Shown: positions 9,527 to 18,695 of the stretch, piece by piece | Layout of the letters: each line of letters begins with the position of its first letter | How positions within the stretch are numbered: the first letter of the stretch is position 1 | Source of the DNA: Roseiarcus sp963836695 | GTDB lineage: Bacteria > Pseudomonadota > Alphaproteobacteria > Rhizobiales > Beijerinckiaceae | Direction: 5' to 3' | NCBI GenBank assembly: GCA_963836695.1 | Contig: CAWIKX010000013.1 | Coordinates: 124,001-188,000 of the forward strand | DNA length: 64,000 nt | Notes under the pieces: generated by a model | The model's input: the letters and a program-made list of their open reading frames with translations, nothing else | What the model was told of the DNA's origin: nothing | Databases searched by the model: none | Translations under genes and position numbers: made by a program

Positions 9527-9552
9527 GGAACAATTAGCGTCTGGCGGCGGTT
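9527..9552 (+). promoter_or_regulatory. EcfG-like promoter, one mismatch
   Basis: GGAAC at 9527-9531, a 17-bp spacer, then GGTT at 9549-9552, one mismatch from CGTT. It lies 38 bp upstream of the DUF2231 gene and repeats the motif and spacing seen before the two preceding genes. Confidence 0.4.
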
Positions 9553-9589
9553 CAAGGAGTCTTATCCAAGGCCTTTTGTAGGAACTCCG

Positions 9590-10039
9590 TTGTCGATTAC
9601 GAACCCGCGGTCCGCGACGCGTATCTTCCGGCATCCGCTTCATCCGATGCTGGTTCCGGTTCCGATTGTCTGCTTCGTTGGGGTTCTGTTCACAGACGTC
9701 ACCTATTGGCGGTCAGCGGATATGATGTGGGCGAATTTCTCCGCATGGCTGGTGACCGTCGGCGTGATCGTTGGCGTTATCGCCGCCATTTTCGGGCTAA
9801 TCGACTTTCTCAGCAGTCGAGTTATCCGCGCTCAGCCGCCGGCGTGGCCGCACGCGATCGGCAACGTCGCGGTGCTCATTCTCGCCACGCTCAACATGTT
9901 CATTCATTCGCGGGATGCATGGACTTCGGTCGTGCCGTGGGGCCTCACTCTTTCGGCCGTTGTCGTGCTCATCCTCATCTTCACGGTCTGGATGGGACAA
10001 GCGTTGGTCTACCGCCATCGGGTCGGGGTCGCTGAATGA
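9590..10039 (+). CDS. DUF2231 family membrane protein
   Basis: This 149-residue protein carries the DUF2231 opening FRHPLHPMLVPVP and about four hydrophobic segments, so it is an inner-membrane protein of unknown function. The start is TTG at 9590, with AGGA just upstream. Its TGA overlaps the ATG of the next gene by four bases, so it is translationally coupled to the sorbosone-dehydrogenase-like protein. Pairing of a DUF2231 protein with a PQQ-type dehydrogenase suggests a membrane partner, but that is inference. Confidence 0.8.
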   Translation: MSITNPRSATRIFRHPLHPMLVPVPIVCFVGVLFTDVTYWRSADMMWANFSAWLVTVGVIVGVIAAIFGLIDFLSSRVIRAQPPAWPHAIGNVAVLILATLNMFIHSRDAWTSVVPWGLTLSAVVVLILIFTVWMGQALVYRHRVGVAE

Positions 10040-11361
10040 AATCCGCCGTCCTGTCGATGGTCCTAGTCGGCGCGTGCGTTCTGGCGCCGCTCCGGGCCCG
10101 CTCCGACGAATCTTTCGATGTTCAAAGTCAAGTTGGGCCGAATCCCGTATTGCCGGAGATCCAGCAATATTTCTTTCCGCCAATGCATCTCTCGTCAGTC
10201 GTTGGTTGGAAGAACGGCGAGAAGCCCACGGTTGCAGCGGGATTAAAAATCGAGGCCCTTGCCCCCGGCCTTCAGCACCCGCGCTCGCTCTACACGCTTC
10301 CCAATGGGGACGTGCTGGTGGTCGAATCGAAAGCGCCCCCGCCGCAGCCGATCACACGGCCGAAAGACATCGTCATGCGGTTCATCGAAAAGATGGTGAC
10401 CTCAGGCGGCGACCCCGGGCCGAGCAATCGTATCACGCTCCTGCGATACGACCCGGCCGAAGGGAAGCCTCCGATGCGATCGGTCTTTCTTGACCATCTC
10501 CATTCGCCCTTCGGCGTGGTCCTGGTCGGTGAAGACCTCTATGTTGCGAATACAGACGCCATCGTGCGCTATCCGTACCATGAAGGCGACCAGACAATCT
10601 CTGCGAGCGGCGTGACGCTGACGCCGCTACCTGGCGGTCCGATAGATCACCACTGGACCAAGAGCCTGACGGCCAGCCGAGACGGCTCGCTGCTTTATGT
10701 CGGCGTCGGCTCTAACAGCAACATCACTGAAAACGGCATCGAGGCTGAGCATAACCGTGCCGCGATCTGGGAAGTCGATCGCGCGAGCGGACGCTGGCGC
10801 ATTTTTGCGAGCGGCCTGCGCAACCCGAACGGACTGACCTTCGAGCCGGAGAGCGGCGCTTTGTGGGCCGTCGTCAACGAGCGCGACGAACTCGGCCCGA
10901 ACTTGGTCCCCGATTACCTCACGTCCGTGAAAGACGGTGCATTCTACGGATGGCCTTACAGCTACTACGGACAGCATCTTGACCCGCGCGTGCAACCGCA
11001 GCGGCCCGATCTGGTCGAAAAGGCAATCGCTCCCGATTACGCGCTTAGCTCGCACGTGGCGCCGCTGGGCCTCGTTTTTTACACCGCCGACAGCTTGCCT
11101 CAGAAATATCGCGGCGGCGCATTTGTCGGCGAACATGGAAGTTGGGATCGGCCGACCTTCAACGGATACCGGGTCGTTTTCGTGCCCTTCAGCGCTGGGC
11201 GTCCCAACGGTAAAGCTGCGGATGTCGTCACCGGGTTTCTTGACGCGGACGGGAAGGCGAGAGGACGACCGGTCGGACTCGCCGTCGACAAAACCGGAGC
11301 GCTTTTGATTGCCGATGACGTCGGTAACACCGTCTGGCGCGTCACCTCCACGGGCCAGTAG
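10036..11361 (+). CDS. PQQ-dependent sugar dehydrogenase, L-sorbosone dehydrogenase family
   Basis: The 441-residue protein has an N-terminal signal peptide (hydrophobic core ending near LRARSDE), so it is periplasmic. The body is a beta-propeller of the glucose/sorbosone dehydrogenase family, with LPNGDVLVVES, SNRITLLRY, ASGLRNPNGL, GALWAVVNERD, FVGEHGSW and LLIADDVGNTVWRV. Family members oxidise aldoses or sorbosone with PQQ. Substrate cannot be read from sequence. A paralogue lies at 24569-25870. Confidence 0.8.
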   Translation: MKSAVLSMVLVGACVLAPLRARSDESFDVQSQVGPNPVLPEIQQYFFPPMHLSSVVGWKNGEKPTVAAGLKIEALAPGLQHPRSLYTLPNGDVLVVESKAPPPQPITRPKDIVMRFIEKMVTSGGDPGPSNRITLLRYDPAEGKPPMRSVFLDHLHSPFGVVLVGEDLYVANTDAIVRYPYHEGDQTISASGVTLTPLPGGPIDHHWTKSLTASRDGSLLYVGVGSNSNITENGIEAEHNRAAIWEVDRASGRWRIFASGLRNPNGLTFEPESGALWAVVNERDELGPNLVPDYLTSVKDGAFYGWPYSYYGQHLDPRVQPQRPDLVEKAIAPDYALSSHVAPLGLVFYTADSLPQKYRGGAFVGEHGSWDRPTFNGYRVVFVPFSAGRPNGKAADVVTGFLDADGKARGRPVGLAVDKTGALLIADDVGNTVWRVTSTGQ

Positions 11362-11456
11362 GGCTCGGCCAGTCGAACCGCTAATCGACGGATAAGCGGG
11401 GCACGAATCCATTCGCGAGGCGTTGCTGCGGATAACAGGCATTGTCGGGGCGCTCC

Positions 11457-12728
11457 ATGGTCAAAACCAGCAAGACGAAAGGCTTTGAGAATCTCAAAGA
11501 TCCAGGGCACGACCTTGTCTCTGGTGCGGGAGCGACTGAGAATGGAGCTCGAGGCTCGTCGATAACCACTCAGGACGTCACCGCGGCAGCCGAGGTGATT
11601 TCGCTCGCCGACGAGCGCATTTCGATCCGCACGCGACTGTTGCAGAGAAGCGCCAGAGACGTCGGGGAGCGGGCGTTCTCAAGGGCGGACGCCTACGACG
11701 AGGACGGGGCCTATCCGGCCGAAGACGTGGCGGCGCTGCACGAATGTGGCCTCGCTGCCGCCGTCTTGCCTGTAAGGAGCGGCGGAGTCGGGCTATCGGG
11801 TTTGGGTTTAAGCGAGGCGCTGCAATCGATCGGGTCGGGCAGCCTGCCTTTGGGACGGCTGTTCGAGGGCCATGTGAACGCGCTCGAGCTTGTGCTTCGC
11901 TATGGCGGAAGCGATCAGATCAATCTGATCGCGGCGGAAGTCCGGCAGGGCAAGCTGTTCGGTGTTTGGAATACGGACGATTCGAACAATCTGCTGCTTG
12001 TTCAGAGGCGAGGGCGGTACCGTCTCGTAGGCAGGAAAATCTTGGCCTCGGGAGCGGCTCATATCGAACGCCCGCTCGTCACCGCGACGGACGAAGAAGG
12101 GCGCCGGTTGATGGTCCTTCCCAAGCTGCGCGCTTCCGACCGCGCCGATTTGTCGAGCTGGACAGCGCAAGGAATGCGCGCCTCCGCGACGGGCTCGGTC
12201 GACTTTACCGGCGTCGAAATTGATCCCATCGAGATCGTTGGCCGCGCGGGAGACTATGAACGCCAGCCTTGGTTTTCCGGCGGCGCCTGGCGCTTCGCCG
12301 CCGTGCAACTCGGCGGCATGGAGCGGCTGTTCGATCTCCTTCGCCGGCATTTGCAGGAAACCAACCGCGGACAAGATGCTCACCAGGCGGCGCGTCTCGG
12401 TAAGTCCGCCATGGCCATTGAGACAGCGAGGCTCTGGGTCGCCCACGCGGCGTCAATCACACAAGCGTCCCTGGACTCACGAGCGCCCGAACAGCTTGTC
12501 GCCTACGTCAACCTCGCGCGCCTCGCGGTCGAAACGGCGGCTCTCGATCTCATGCAGCTCGTCCAGCGTTCAGTCGGGCTGAAGGCCTTCCTGCGTCCGA
12601 ACCCGATCGAGCGCATTTCACGAGACCTCGCGACCTATCTCCGCCAGCCCGGCCCGGACCGTGCATTGACGGACGCCGCGGCATGGATACTTCCCCAGCC
12701 GGTGAGCGCGCCGGATCTGTGGCGATGA
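11457..12728 (+). CDS. Acyl-CoA dehydrogenase family protein
   Basis: The product of about 423 residues has a poorly conserved N-terminal leader of some 60 residues and then an acyl-CoA dehydrogenase-like body (ALHECGLAAAVLP, FGVWNTDD, a helical C-terminus with QLVQRSVGLKAF). The ATG at 11457 was chosen over an upstream TTG at 11442. It ends four bases inside the next start (ATGA). It heads a conserved-looking set with a PIG-L deacetylase, a NodS-like methyltransferase and a GT2 glycosyltransferase. In that set it may work on a glycolipid-like or acyl-amino-sugar substrate rather than in beta-oxidation. Catalytic base not assigned. Confidence 0.65.
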   Translation: MVKTSKTKGFENLKDPGHDLVSGAGATENGARGSSITTQDVTAAAEVISLADERISIRTRLLQRSARDVGERAFSRADAYDEDGAYPAEDVAALHECGLAAAVLPVRSGGVGLSGLGLSEALQSIGSGSLPLGRLFEGHVNALELVLRYGGSDQINLIAAEVRQGKLFGVWNTDDSNNLLLVQRRGRYRLVGRKILASGAAHIERPLVTATDEEGRRLMVLPKLRASDRADLSSWTAQGMRASATGSVDFTGVEIDPIEIVGRAGDYERQPWFSGGAWRFAAVQLGGMERLFDLLRRHLQETNRGQDAHQAARLGKSAMAIETARLWVAHAASITQASLDSRAPEQLVAYVNLARLAVETAALDLMQLVQRSVGLKAFLRPNPIERISRDLATYLRQPGPDRALTDAAAWILPQPVSAPDLWR

Positions 12729-13465
12729 CCGTCGACGAACTTCTTAATGCCGCTGATCGGCTCCCGGTTCGGGCGGTGCGTGAGGCGCTCGAAGATCGAC
12801 CATTCGTCGTAGTCGCGCCGCATCCGGACGATGAGAGCCTTGGCTGCGGCGGTCTGATCGCCGAGGCCTGCCGGCAAGGACTGCGGGGGAAGGTCGTCAT
12901 CGTCAGCGACGGGGCAGGATCGCATCCGAACAGCAAGGACTATCCGCCGGAGCGATTAGTGCCTCTGCGTGAAGAGGAAGCGAAACAAGCGGGCGTGCAG
13001 CTCGGGTTGAAGCCGGAGGATGTGCTTTTCCTCAGACTGCCCGATCGCTTCGTGCCTTACGAAGGCCAAGAGGCCGAGCGCGCGATTGGCGCCATTATCG
13101 ATTGCGTCAGGAACACCGGCGCGGGCTCGCTTTTCGTGAGCTGGCGGCATGATCCGCACTGCGACCATCAGGCGTCCTATGAGATCGCGCGCCGGGTCCA
13201 GGACCAAGTTGGCGAAGTTAGGCTGTTTGAGTACGTCGTCTGGGGACTCACGCTTCCGCCCTCGACGGAAGTCACTCAATTCCGTAGCGGCTTCAAGATT
13301 CGCCTCGATGAGGAGGCGCACGAAAGGAAGCGGCGCGCCCTTGCGGCCCACCGCTCGCAGACGAGCAATCTCATCGAAGACGATCCCGCCGGATTTCTAT
13401 TCGCGCAGATCGACCAGGCCCATTTCGATCGCCCCTATGAAATCTTCCTTGAGGGCGACGCGTGA
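12725..13465 (+). CDS. PIG-L family N-deacetylase (LmbE-like)
   Basis: This 246-residue protein shows the zinc-binding signature APHPDDE at about residues 31-37 and a later HDPHCDH that completes the metal site. The family removes acetyl groups from N-acetylated sugars or similar amides. ATG 12725 overlaps the upstream stop by four bases and is preferred to an in-frame start at 12683. The next gene begins inside its stop region, so the three genes form a coupled operon. Confidence 0.85.
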   Translation: MTVDELLNAADRLPVRAVREALEDRPFVVVAPHPDDESLGCGGLIAEACRQGLRGKVVIVSDGAGSHPNSKDYPPERLVPLREEEAKQAGVQLGLKPEDVLFLRLPDRFVPYEGQEAERAIGAIIDCVRNTGAGSLFVSWRHDPHCDHQASYEIARRVQDQVGEVRLFEYVVWGLTLPPSTEVTQFRSGFKIRLDEEAHERKRRALAAHRSQTSNLIEDDPAGFLFAQIDQAHFDRPYEIFLEGDA

Positions 13466-14046
13466 GCCAAGAGCGGGAAACTCTCAAGCCTGCCTACTTT
13501 GATGCAATATACACAGCGAATCCAGACCCGTGGAAGTTCGCGACTAGCCCATATGAGAGCGCCAAATACGCGCTCACCCTGAGCGCCCTGCCGAAATCGC
13601 GCTATCGGTCGGCGCTCGAAGTCGGATGCTCGATTGGCGTATTGACTCGCTTACTGGCTGCGCGCTGCGACGCCATTGTCGCGATCGATGTGGCCAAAGG
13701 TCCGCTGGTCGAGGCGAAGCGCAAATGCGCGGATCTTCCGGGCGTGCGGTTCGAACAGATGTTCGTGCCGGACGAGTGGCCGAACGGCATTTTTGAACTC
13801 ATCCTCCTCTCAGAGGTCGTCTACTATTTAAGTCGAGAGGATGTCGGGCGCCTCGCCGCCAGAGTCGCCGGGTCTTTGCCGAAAGGGGGCTCCGTCGTCC
13901 TGGTCCACTGGACGGGGGAGACGAATTATCCGCTCAGTGGCGACGAGGCCGCCGCTCTCTTCATCGAACAAGTTGGCTCGACATGCGTGATTACGCGCTC
14001 GGATCGATATCGGCAATTTCGCCTGGACGTGTTGTCGCGCCTGTAG
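13462..14046 (+). CDS. SAM-dependent methyltransferase, NodS-like
   Basis: The 194-residue protein has class-I methyltransferase motif I as LEVGCSIG (residues 52-59), followed by VAIDVA and LLSEVVYYL, the NodS arrangement. NodS methylates the deacetylated amino sugar of Nod factors, which fits the deacetylase just upstream. The start is GTG, overlapping the preceding stop by four bases. Its 3' end overlaps the convergent glycosyltransferase by about 219 bp. Confidence 0.8.
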   Translation: MSQERETLKPAYFDAIYTANPDPWKFATSPYESAKYALTLSALPKSRYRSALEVGCSIGVLTRLLAARCDAIVAIDVAKGPLVEAKRKCADLPGVRFEQMFVPDEWPNGIFELILLSEVVYYLSREDVGRLAARVAGSLPKGGSVVLVHWTGETNYPLSGDEAAALFIEQVGSTCVITRSDRYRQFRLDVLSRL

Positions 14047-15201
14047 CCGGCCGGCGCGCAGGCGGGCGAGCCAACGGCGCGCGACAGATATCTGTTCCGG
14101 CAATTGCGCTGGCGTCAGCAGTCGTCGAGTAAATAGCGGGCTTCTATTCTCGATAAGAGCCCATGCCGCGCCGAATGCGAACTGCTCGACAATCTCATCG
14201 ACATCTCGGGCCTGAATCTCGAGCTTGATCGCCCAGTCTCGATCGAGAGGGAGGCGGCCGGCGCTATGCAGTCGCCGCGACCGTCCGCGCCATGAGGCGC
14301 GCGCGAAAGCTATGCGAAATGTCTCCAGGAACTCGTCGCAAAGGGCGTCGGGCTCCTGGCTCCGGATGCGCAGGGTATCCGCAACTCCGCCAGGCGCGCG
14401 CCCCTTCGTTCGCCCGGACGTGATCACGTTGACAGCTGGACAATAGCGAATTCTTGCGTCCTGGCGGGACAGCAGAGCAATCAGCGCCTTGTCCTCACCG
14501 AGGGGAACACGTGGTAGTCGCCCGACGCGATTGTAAGCGGCGCAGGTTACGCCAAGGCTTGCGCCCGAGATCGTGGCGTGATGAGGCCACGGATTGTGTT
14601 CAAGGGGATCGACCAGGGAAGACAGTTCGGTAAGCAGTTTCTCATACGCGTCTTCGAGCGCGCCGCGCTGATGAAGAGCGTCGGGCAAGAGCTTGCCTTC
14701 CTCGTCGAGCTCGACGCGTCCGAGGACGGCGTCCGCCCCGGCCTCAAATGCGCTGAGGTTCGTGGCGATCCAATTTGGGGCCGGCTGGCTGTCGGCATCG
14801 GTAGTCAGGATCACGCCGTCCCTTTCGCCTCCTTCGGCGAGCCAAGCCTCGGCCATGTCCATCGCCGCGCGACGAGCCGCGCCAGCGTGCGCGATTGCTG
14901 GAGGCAATCGCGCTTCAACCACGCGGACGGCGAGCGAGAAGCTCCGCCCAAGCCTTCGGGCGAGGTCGGCGCTCTGATCGGCGCAATTGTTGGCGAAGAT
15001 GGCGACGCGGATGAGGGGTGGCGGAATCAGCGACCCCGAGCGGTCGCGCTGCCGCGCAAGGGCGCGCAAGCAGGCCGGCAAGCGCTCCTCTTCGTCTTTT
15101 ACGGGTATGGCGACAACAAAGCCGGGTCCGATAGGCGAGACCGGCCTTGACGGCGGCAACGGGAACAGGGCGTCGCCTAGACCGGCTGAATCGTCAAACA
15201 T
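13828..15201 (-). CDS. Glycosyltransferase family 2 protein
   Basis: The product of about 457 residues opens with FVVAIPVKDEEERLPACL, a GT2 nucleotide-sugar site. It has a DxD-type motif TTDADSQ near residues 133-139, and VPLGEDKALI with the usual catalytic-acid region. The start is ATG 15201 with AGGA upstream. It faces the acyl-CoA dehydrogenase/PIG-L/methyltransferase operon, and these four activities look like one glycoconjugate system. The last 70 or so residues are antisense to the methyltransferase and arginine-rich without clear family character, so the true C-terminus may be nearer 14050. Confidence 0.7.
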   Translation of the reverse strand: MFDDSAGLGDALFPLPPSRPVSPIGPGFVVAIPVKDEEERLPACLRALARQRDRSGSLIPPPLIRVAIFANNCADQSADLARRLGRSFSLAVRVVEARLPPAIAHAGAARRAAMDMAEAWLAEGGERDGVILTTDADSQPAPNWIATNLSAFEAGADAVLGRVELDEEGKLLPDALHQRGALEDAYEKLLTELSSLVDPLEHNPWPHHATISGASLGVTCAAYNRVGRLPRVPLGEDKALIALLSRQDARIRYCPAVNVITSGRTKGRAPGGVADTLRIRSQEPDALCDEFLETFRIAFARASWRGRSRRLHSAGRLPLDRDWAIKLEIQARDVDEIVEQFAFGAAWALIENRSPLFTRRLLTPAQLPEQISVARRWLARLRAGRLQARQHVQAKLPISIRARNHACRANLFDEESGGLVATERIIRLPRPVDQDDGAPFRQRPGDSGGEAPDILST

Positions 15202-15454
15202 CGAGCGTCCTGAAAGCAAAGAAAGAGCTCGCCATCCCGGCGAGCCGACTAAGAACAGATCGGCTGCGATGAAGTTCCGTCGCGTCAGATTTCGTTTGCG
15301 AACTGCGCTGCCGTCGGAGCGTGCCTAGCGAGCGACCAGCGATTGCGTCGATATCTTCTAGGCGGCGCCTCGCCAAACGGAACTTCGGTTTTAATGATCT
15401 TTGAAAAAGCCGAGCTTCCGATGCCCGAAGGATTAGGCGGCGGCAGGTCCGCGT

Positions 15455-15482
15455 TTGACAGCCCTGAGAGGTCGTGTAGCTT
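15455..15482 (+). promoter_or_regulatory. Sigma-70-like promoter candidate upstream of the ABM-domain gene
   Basis: TTGACA at 15455-15460 and TAGCTT at 15477-15482 are separated by 16 bp. This lies in the 330-bp gap between the divergent glycosyltransferase and the ABM gene; nothing else was recognised in that gap. Confidence 0.3.
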
Positions 15483-15531
15483 CGCTTTCCAAATGCGCTA
15501 ACAGGGACAAAGTACGTCGGAAGGAGGAGTC

Positions 15532-15855
15532 ATGCGGCCGCTTGTCGTGCTTGTCGAATTCCTTGTGAAACCTTCGTTCATTACGCGATTTCGTGATCTG
15601 ATTGCCGTCAACGCGGAAGCTTCAGTGGAGCGCGAAACGGGTTGCAAGCGTTTTGACGTGCTTGTCGAGTCAGAGCAGCGGCGGCGGTCCGTCCCCCATG
15701 AAATCTACGGGGATGAGGCCGCGTTCGACGACCATCTCGCCTCAAGCCATTACCTAAGCTTTGCTGATGCGGGCGAGAGCCGGATTGAAGAATGCTGCGT
15801 CAGGCGCCTTGCCTTCTCCACGGAGATGGCGATGAGCGATGAGATGTTCACGTGA
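15532..15855 (+). CDS. Antibiotic biosynthesis monooxygenase (ABM/YgiN-like) domain protein
   Basis: The 107-residue protein has the small dimeric alpha-beta barrel pattern of ABM/YgiN quinol monooxygenases: an N-terminal strand, ERETGCKRFDV in the middle, then HEIYGDEAAFDDHLAS. A strong GGAAGGAGG ribosome-binding site precedes the ATG. It lies 109 bp before the binding protein of the first sugar importer. Similar small proteins often accompany sugar or aromatic operons as oxygenases or mutarotase-like helpers, so its role is open. Confidence 0.7.
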   Translation: MRPLVVLVEFLVKPSFITRFRDLIAVNAEASVERETGCKRFDVLVESEQRRRSVPHEIYGDEAAFDDHLASSHYLSFADAGESRIEECCVRRLAFSTEMAMSDEMFT

Positions 15856-15964
15856 CCACTTACGCTGCAATGACACCCCCACGTCGCGGGTGTGGGCCAT
15901 GAGCTAGGCAAGAACACCACGACCGGCGCGCACGTCGCCGGCGGGCATCGAGGGAGGAAGCCTA

Positions 15965-17647
15965 ATGACCGATGAGCGTGAACGGCGCGAATTCAACGCC
16001 GGACTATCAGAGGAGGTCGACGCGTGGCTTAGAGGCGATACATCGCGTCGCGAGTTCCTGACGAGGTTCATGCTCCTTGGCGGAGCCGCGATGCTTCCGG
16101 GCTTGGGCTACACCGCCTCCGGATCGAAGGCTTGGGCGGCGATGGCGGACGTCTCGAAGGTCGAGCTCGCTGATAAGAGCACCCCGCTTGGTCAAGCTCA
16201 GGCGGCCGCCGTGAAGGCGTCGACCGAGGGCCCGACAGACGGATCGGCCTATCGCGCGGTACAGGCGGCTCAGCAGTACAAAGACAAGGGGATCACGCTC
16301 AATCTGACGTATGAGGCCGGGCTTCAGGCGCTCGAGCCGAAGAACTTCTCCGGGCCTCTATGGCAAGCGTTGACTGGCATCAATTTCAACGTGGTCGAAC
16401 TCCCGCATCCCGACCAGTATTCGAAGCCGATCGCCGAACACATCGCGGACTCCGGCGCATACGACGTCCTCGACATCGAACCGGCTTGGATTCCTGCTCT
16501 CGCGAATGGCGGCGTCATTTTGCCGATCGACGACTATGTCGCCAAGCACATGAATAAGGCCGACCTGGACGACTACCACCCGTTATACAAGTCGATCACG
16601 ATGTACAAAGGTAAGCAATGGGGCGTGTTCGACGACGGCGATCAGTTCGCTCTTTACTACCGTAAAGACGTATTCGACGACCCGAAGCTGAAGACGGCTT
16701 ACCAAGCGAAGTTCGGCAAGCCGCTGGCCGTCCCGACGACGTGGGACGATTATTCGCAAGTGGCGCAATTCATCACCGACCAAATGGCGCCCAACATCTA
16801 TGGCGCGGCTCATTTCCGCAAGTTCGGCAGTCCTGGCAACCAATTCAGCTTCCTGCAACAGTATCGCGCCAACGGGGGAAAATTCTTCGACGGGGACATG
16901 AAGGCCCAACTCACCGGTCCCGCTGGCGAGACCACACTCAACCAGATGATCGCCCAGAACAAGGCCTCGATGCCCGGCAACAATGATCTCGACGCAGTCG
17001 CACTGTGGGCCGCCTGGCTGCAGGGCAAGGTTGCCATGATCTTCTCCTGGCCGCCTACCGGCCGGATGTCCTCCAACTACGCCCAGCGCGACAAGGCGAT
17101 CAATTTCATTCCCGCCTCGACGATCGCCGATAAGGTTGGTTACGCCGTGGTGCCCGGCAGCAATGGCGAAATGGCCTCAGGCTACGTGCGGGCGCTCGCG
17201 GCCGGGTCAAACAACGAAGAAGCGGCCTATCTCTTCATGCAGTGGGTCACGGCGCCGCCGCTGTCCCTCGTGCGCACCATGCTCCCCTATACGCTTCGCG
17301 ACCCCTATCGGCTGTCGACTTACAAGTCCGAGGAGTATCGAGCGCTATGGCCGTCCGCCAGGGAATATCTGGTCACCCTATGCGAATGCGCCAACAGCGG
17401 CGTCGTCGACATGATCATGCCCGGCTGGCAGGACTATGCTCTCTCTATCGACCGGATGTGCTCGGCGGTGTGGGGCGGTCAAGATCCGAAGGCGGCCTTG
17501 CAGAAGGCCGCCGCCGAGTGGGATGCATCCACGCAGAGACTCGGCGTGCCGGCGCAAAAGGCGGCCTATCAGGAATTCCTCAAGATACCGGGCAGCTACG
17601 CGGACCACACAATCGAAAAGATCGGTCAGGCGGTGCACATAACCTAA
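15965..17647 (+). CDS. Extracellular solute-binding protein of CUT1 sugar ABC importer, Tat-exported
   Basis: This 560-residue protein has an internal twin-arginine leader (SRREFLTRF, arginines at 28-29) ending near KAWAAM. The mature part is a family-1 binding protein (YDVLDIEPAWIPALANGG, WGVFDDGDQFALYYRKDVF, GKVAMIFSWPP). It is larger than typical maltose-type proteins but normal for the long CUT1 class. The start has GGGAGG upstream. Two permeases and an UgpC-type ATPase follow on the same strand, then sugar-acid enzymes. Confidence 0.85.
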   Translation: MTDERERREFNAGLSEEVDAWLRGDTSRREFLTRFMLLGGAAMLPGLGYTASGSKAWAAMADVSKVELADKSTPLGQAQAAAVKASTEGPTDGSAYRAVQAAQQYKDKGITLNLTYEAGLQALEPKNFSGPLWQALTGINFNVVELPHPDQYSKPIAEHIADSGAYDVLDIEPAWIPALANGGVILPIDDYVAKHMNKADLDDYHPLYKSITMYKGKQWGVFDDGDQFALYYRKDVFDDPKLKTAYQAKFGKPLAVPTTWDDYSQVAQFITDQMAPNIYGAAHFRKFGSPGNQFSFLQQYRANGGKFFDGDMKAQLTGPAGETTLNQMIAQNKASMPGNNDLDAVALWAAWLQGKVAMIFSWPPTGRMSSNYAQRDKAINFIPASTIADKVGYAVVPGSNGEMASGYVRALAAGSNNEEAAYLFMQWVTAPPLSLVRTMLPYTLRDPYRLSTYKSEEYRALWPSAREYLVTLCECANSGVVDMIMPGWQDYALSIDRMCSAVWGGQDPKAALQKAAAEWDASTQRLGVPAQKAAYQEFLKIPGSYADHTIEKIGQAVHIT

Positions 17648-17762
17648 GGCTGATCCAGAAGCCCTGGCCGCGCTTTGCAGATTGTTGCGCGCCAGATCAA
17701 ACGGTCGCGGCTCCTACCCGCCTATAGACCCTGCGCCGAGCTCGAGTTCAAACAAGACACCC

Positions 17763-18695
17763 ATGGGTCAGACTGCGACCGCCACTTCTCTAGCTTCCCC
17801 CATTCGGCGAGGACGCGCTTCAGCCTGGGGCGATCGTTATTTCAAATGGCTGATGGTCGCGCCCGCGGTCCTTATCATCCTGGCGTTTTCCATTTACCCA
17901 CTCCTGTTCTCCCTCTGGGTCGCCTTCGTCAATTACGACTTCCAGATCCCCGGCCACGCCTTCGTTGGGTTACAGAATTTCCAACAGATCATCGACGATC
18001 CCCTTGCTTGGTCGTCGCTTGGCCTAACGATCGCGTTGTCGGTTACCGTAGTGGCCATCGAATTCGTTCTTGGTTTGGCGCTTGCGCTGGCGATGGTGAG
18101 GATGTTCCGGGGGCGAGGGATTGTCATGTCGATCCTCATCATCCCCCTATTCATCAGCCCGGTCATCGTCGGCCAGTCGTGGGCGCTCTTCCTCCAAAGG
18201 CCATTCGGTCCCGCTGACTATCTTCTGAGCCAACTCATCGGCCGGCAGGTCGAAATCAGCTGGGTCGGCGAAGTTCCTTGGGTCTATGTCTCGATTGTGG
18301 TCGCCGACGTCTGGCAGTGGACGCCTTTCATGTTCGTCATCCTCCTCGCGGGGTTGGCGGCTATCCCGCCTCACCTCTACGAGGTGGCGGAACTCGACGG
18401 CGTCGGGGCGGTTCAGACATTCCTCTATGTGACATTGCCGCACCTCGCCCCGGTCATGCTCCTCGCTGTCACGCTCCGGCTGCTCGATGCGGTGAAGCTG
18501 TTCGACGTTATCTTCATGTTGACCGGGGGCGGTCCAGGCACGTCGACCTACACGACCTCCTTCTATCTCTACCAAATTGGGTTCCAGCAGTTTCACTTGT
18601 CGATGGCGACTGCGGGGAGCTGGTTGTTTCTCATTTTATTGTCCGTGGTGATCATCGCGCTCGTGCGGCGTCTTTTGAAAGCGGAGACGGCGTGA
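17763..18695 (+). CDS. Sugar ABC transporter permease (MalF/UgpA-like)
   Basis: The 310-residue product has six hydrophobic segments and the EAA-type cytoplasmic loop (EVAELDGVGAVQTFLYVTLP) that docks to the ATPase. The ATG at 17763 is preferred to in-frame starts further upstream, which encode a polar stretch unlike permeases. Its stop overlaps the next permease start (ATGA). Confidence 0.85.
   Translation: MGQTATATSLASPIRRGRASAWGDRYFKWLMVAPAVLIILAFSIYPLLFSLWVAFVNYDFQIPGHAFVGLQNFQQIIDDPLAWSSLGLTIALSVTVVAIEFVLGLALALAMVRMFRGRGIVMSILIIPLFISPVIVGQSWALFLQRPFGPADYLLSQLIGRQVEISWVGEVPWVYVSIVVADVWQWTPFMFVILLAGLAAIPPHLYEVAELDGVGAVQTFLYVTLPHLAPVMLLAVTLRLLDAVKLFDVIFMLTGGGPGTSTYTTSFYLYQIGFQQFHLSMATAGSWLFLILLSVVIIALVRRLLKAETA

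Noticed and set aside
11442..11456. TTG at 11442 as the acyl-CoA dehydrogenase start
   Set aside because: The ATG five codons downstream is more usual and neither site has a clear ribosome-binding sequence.
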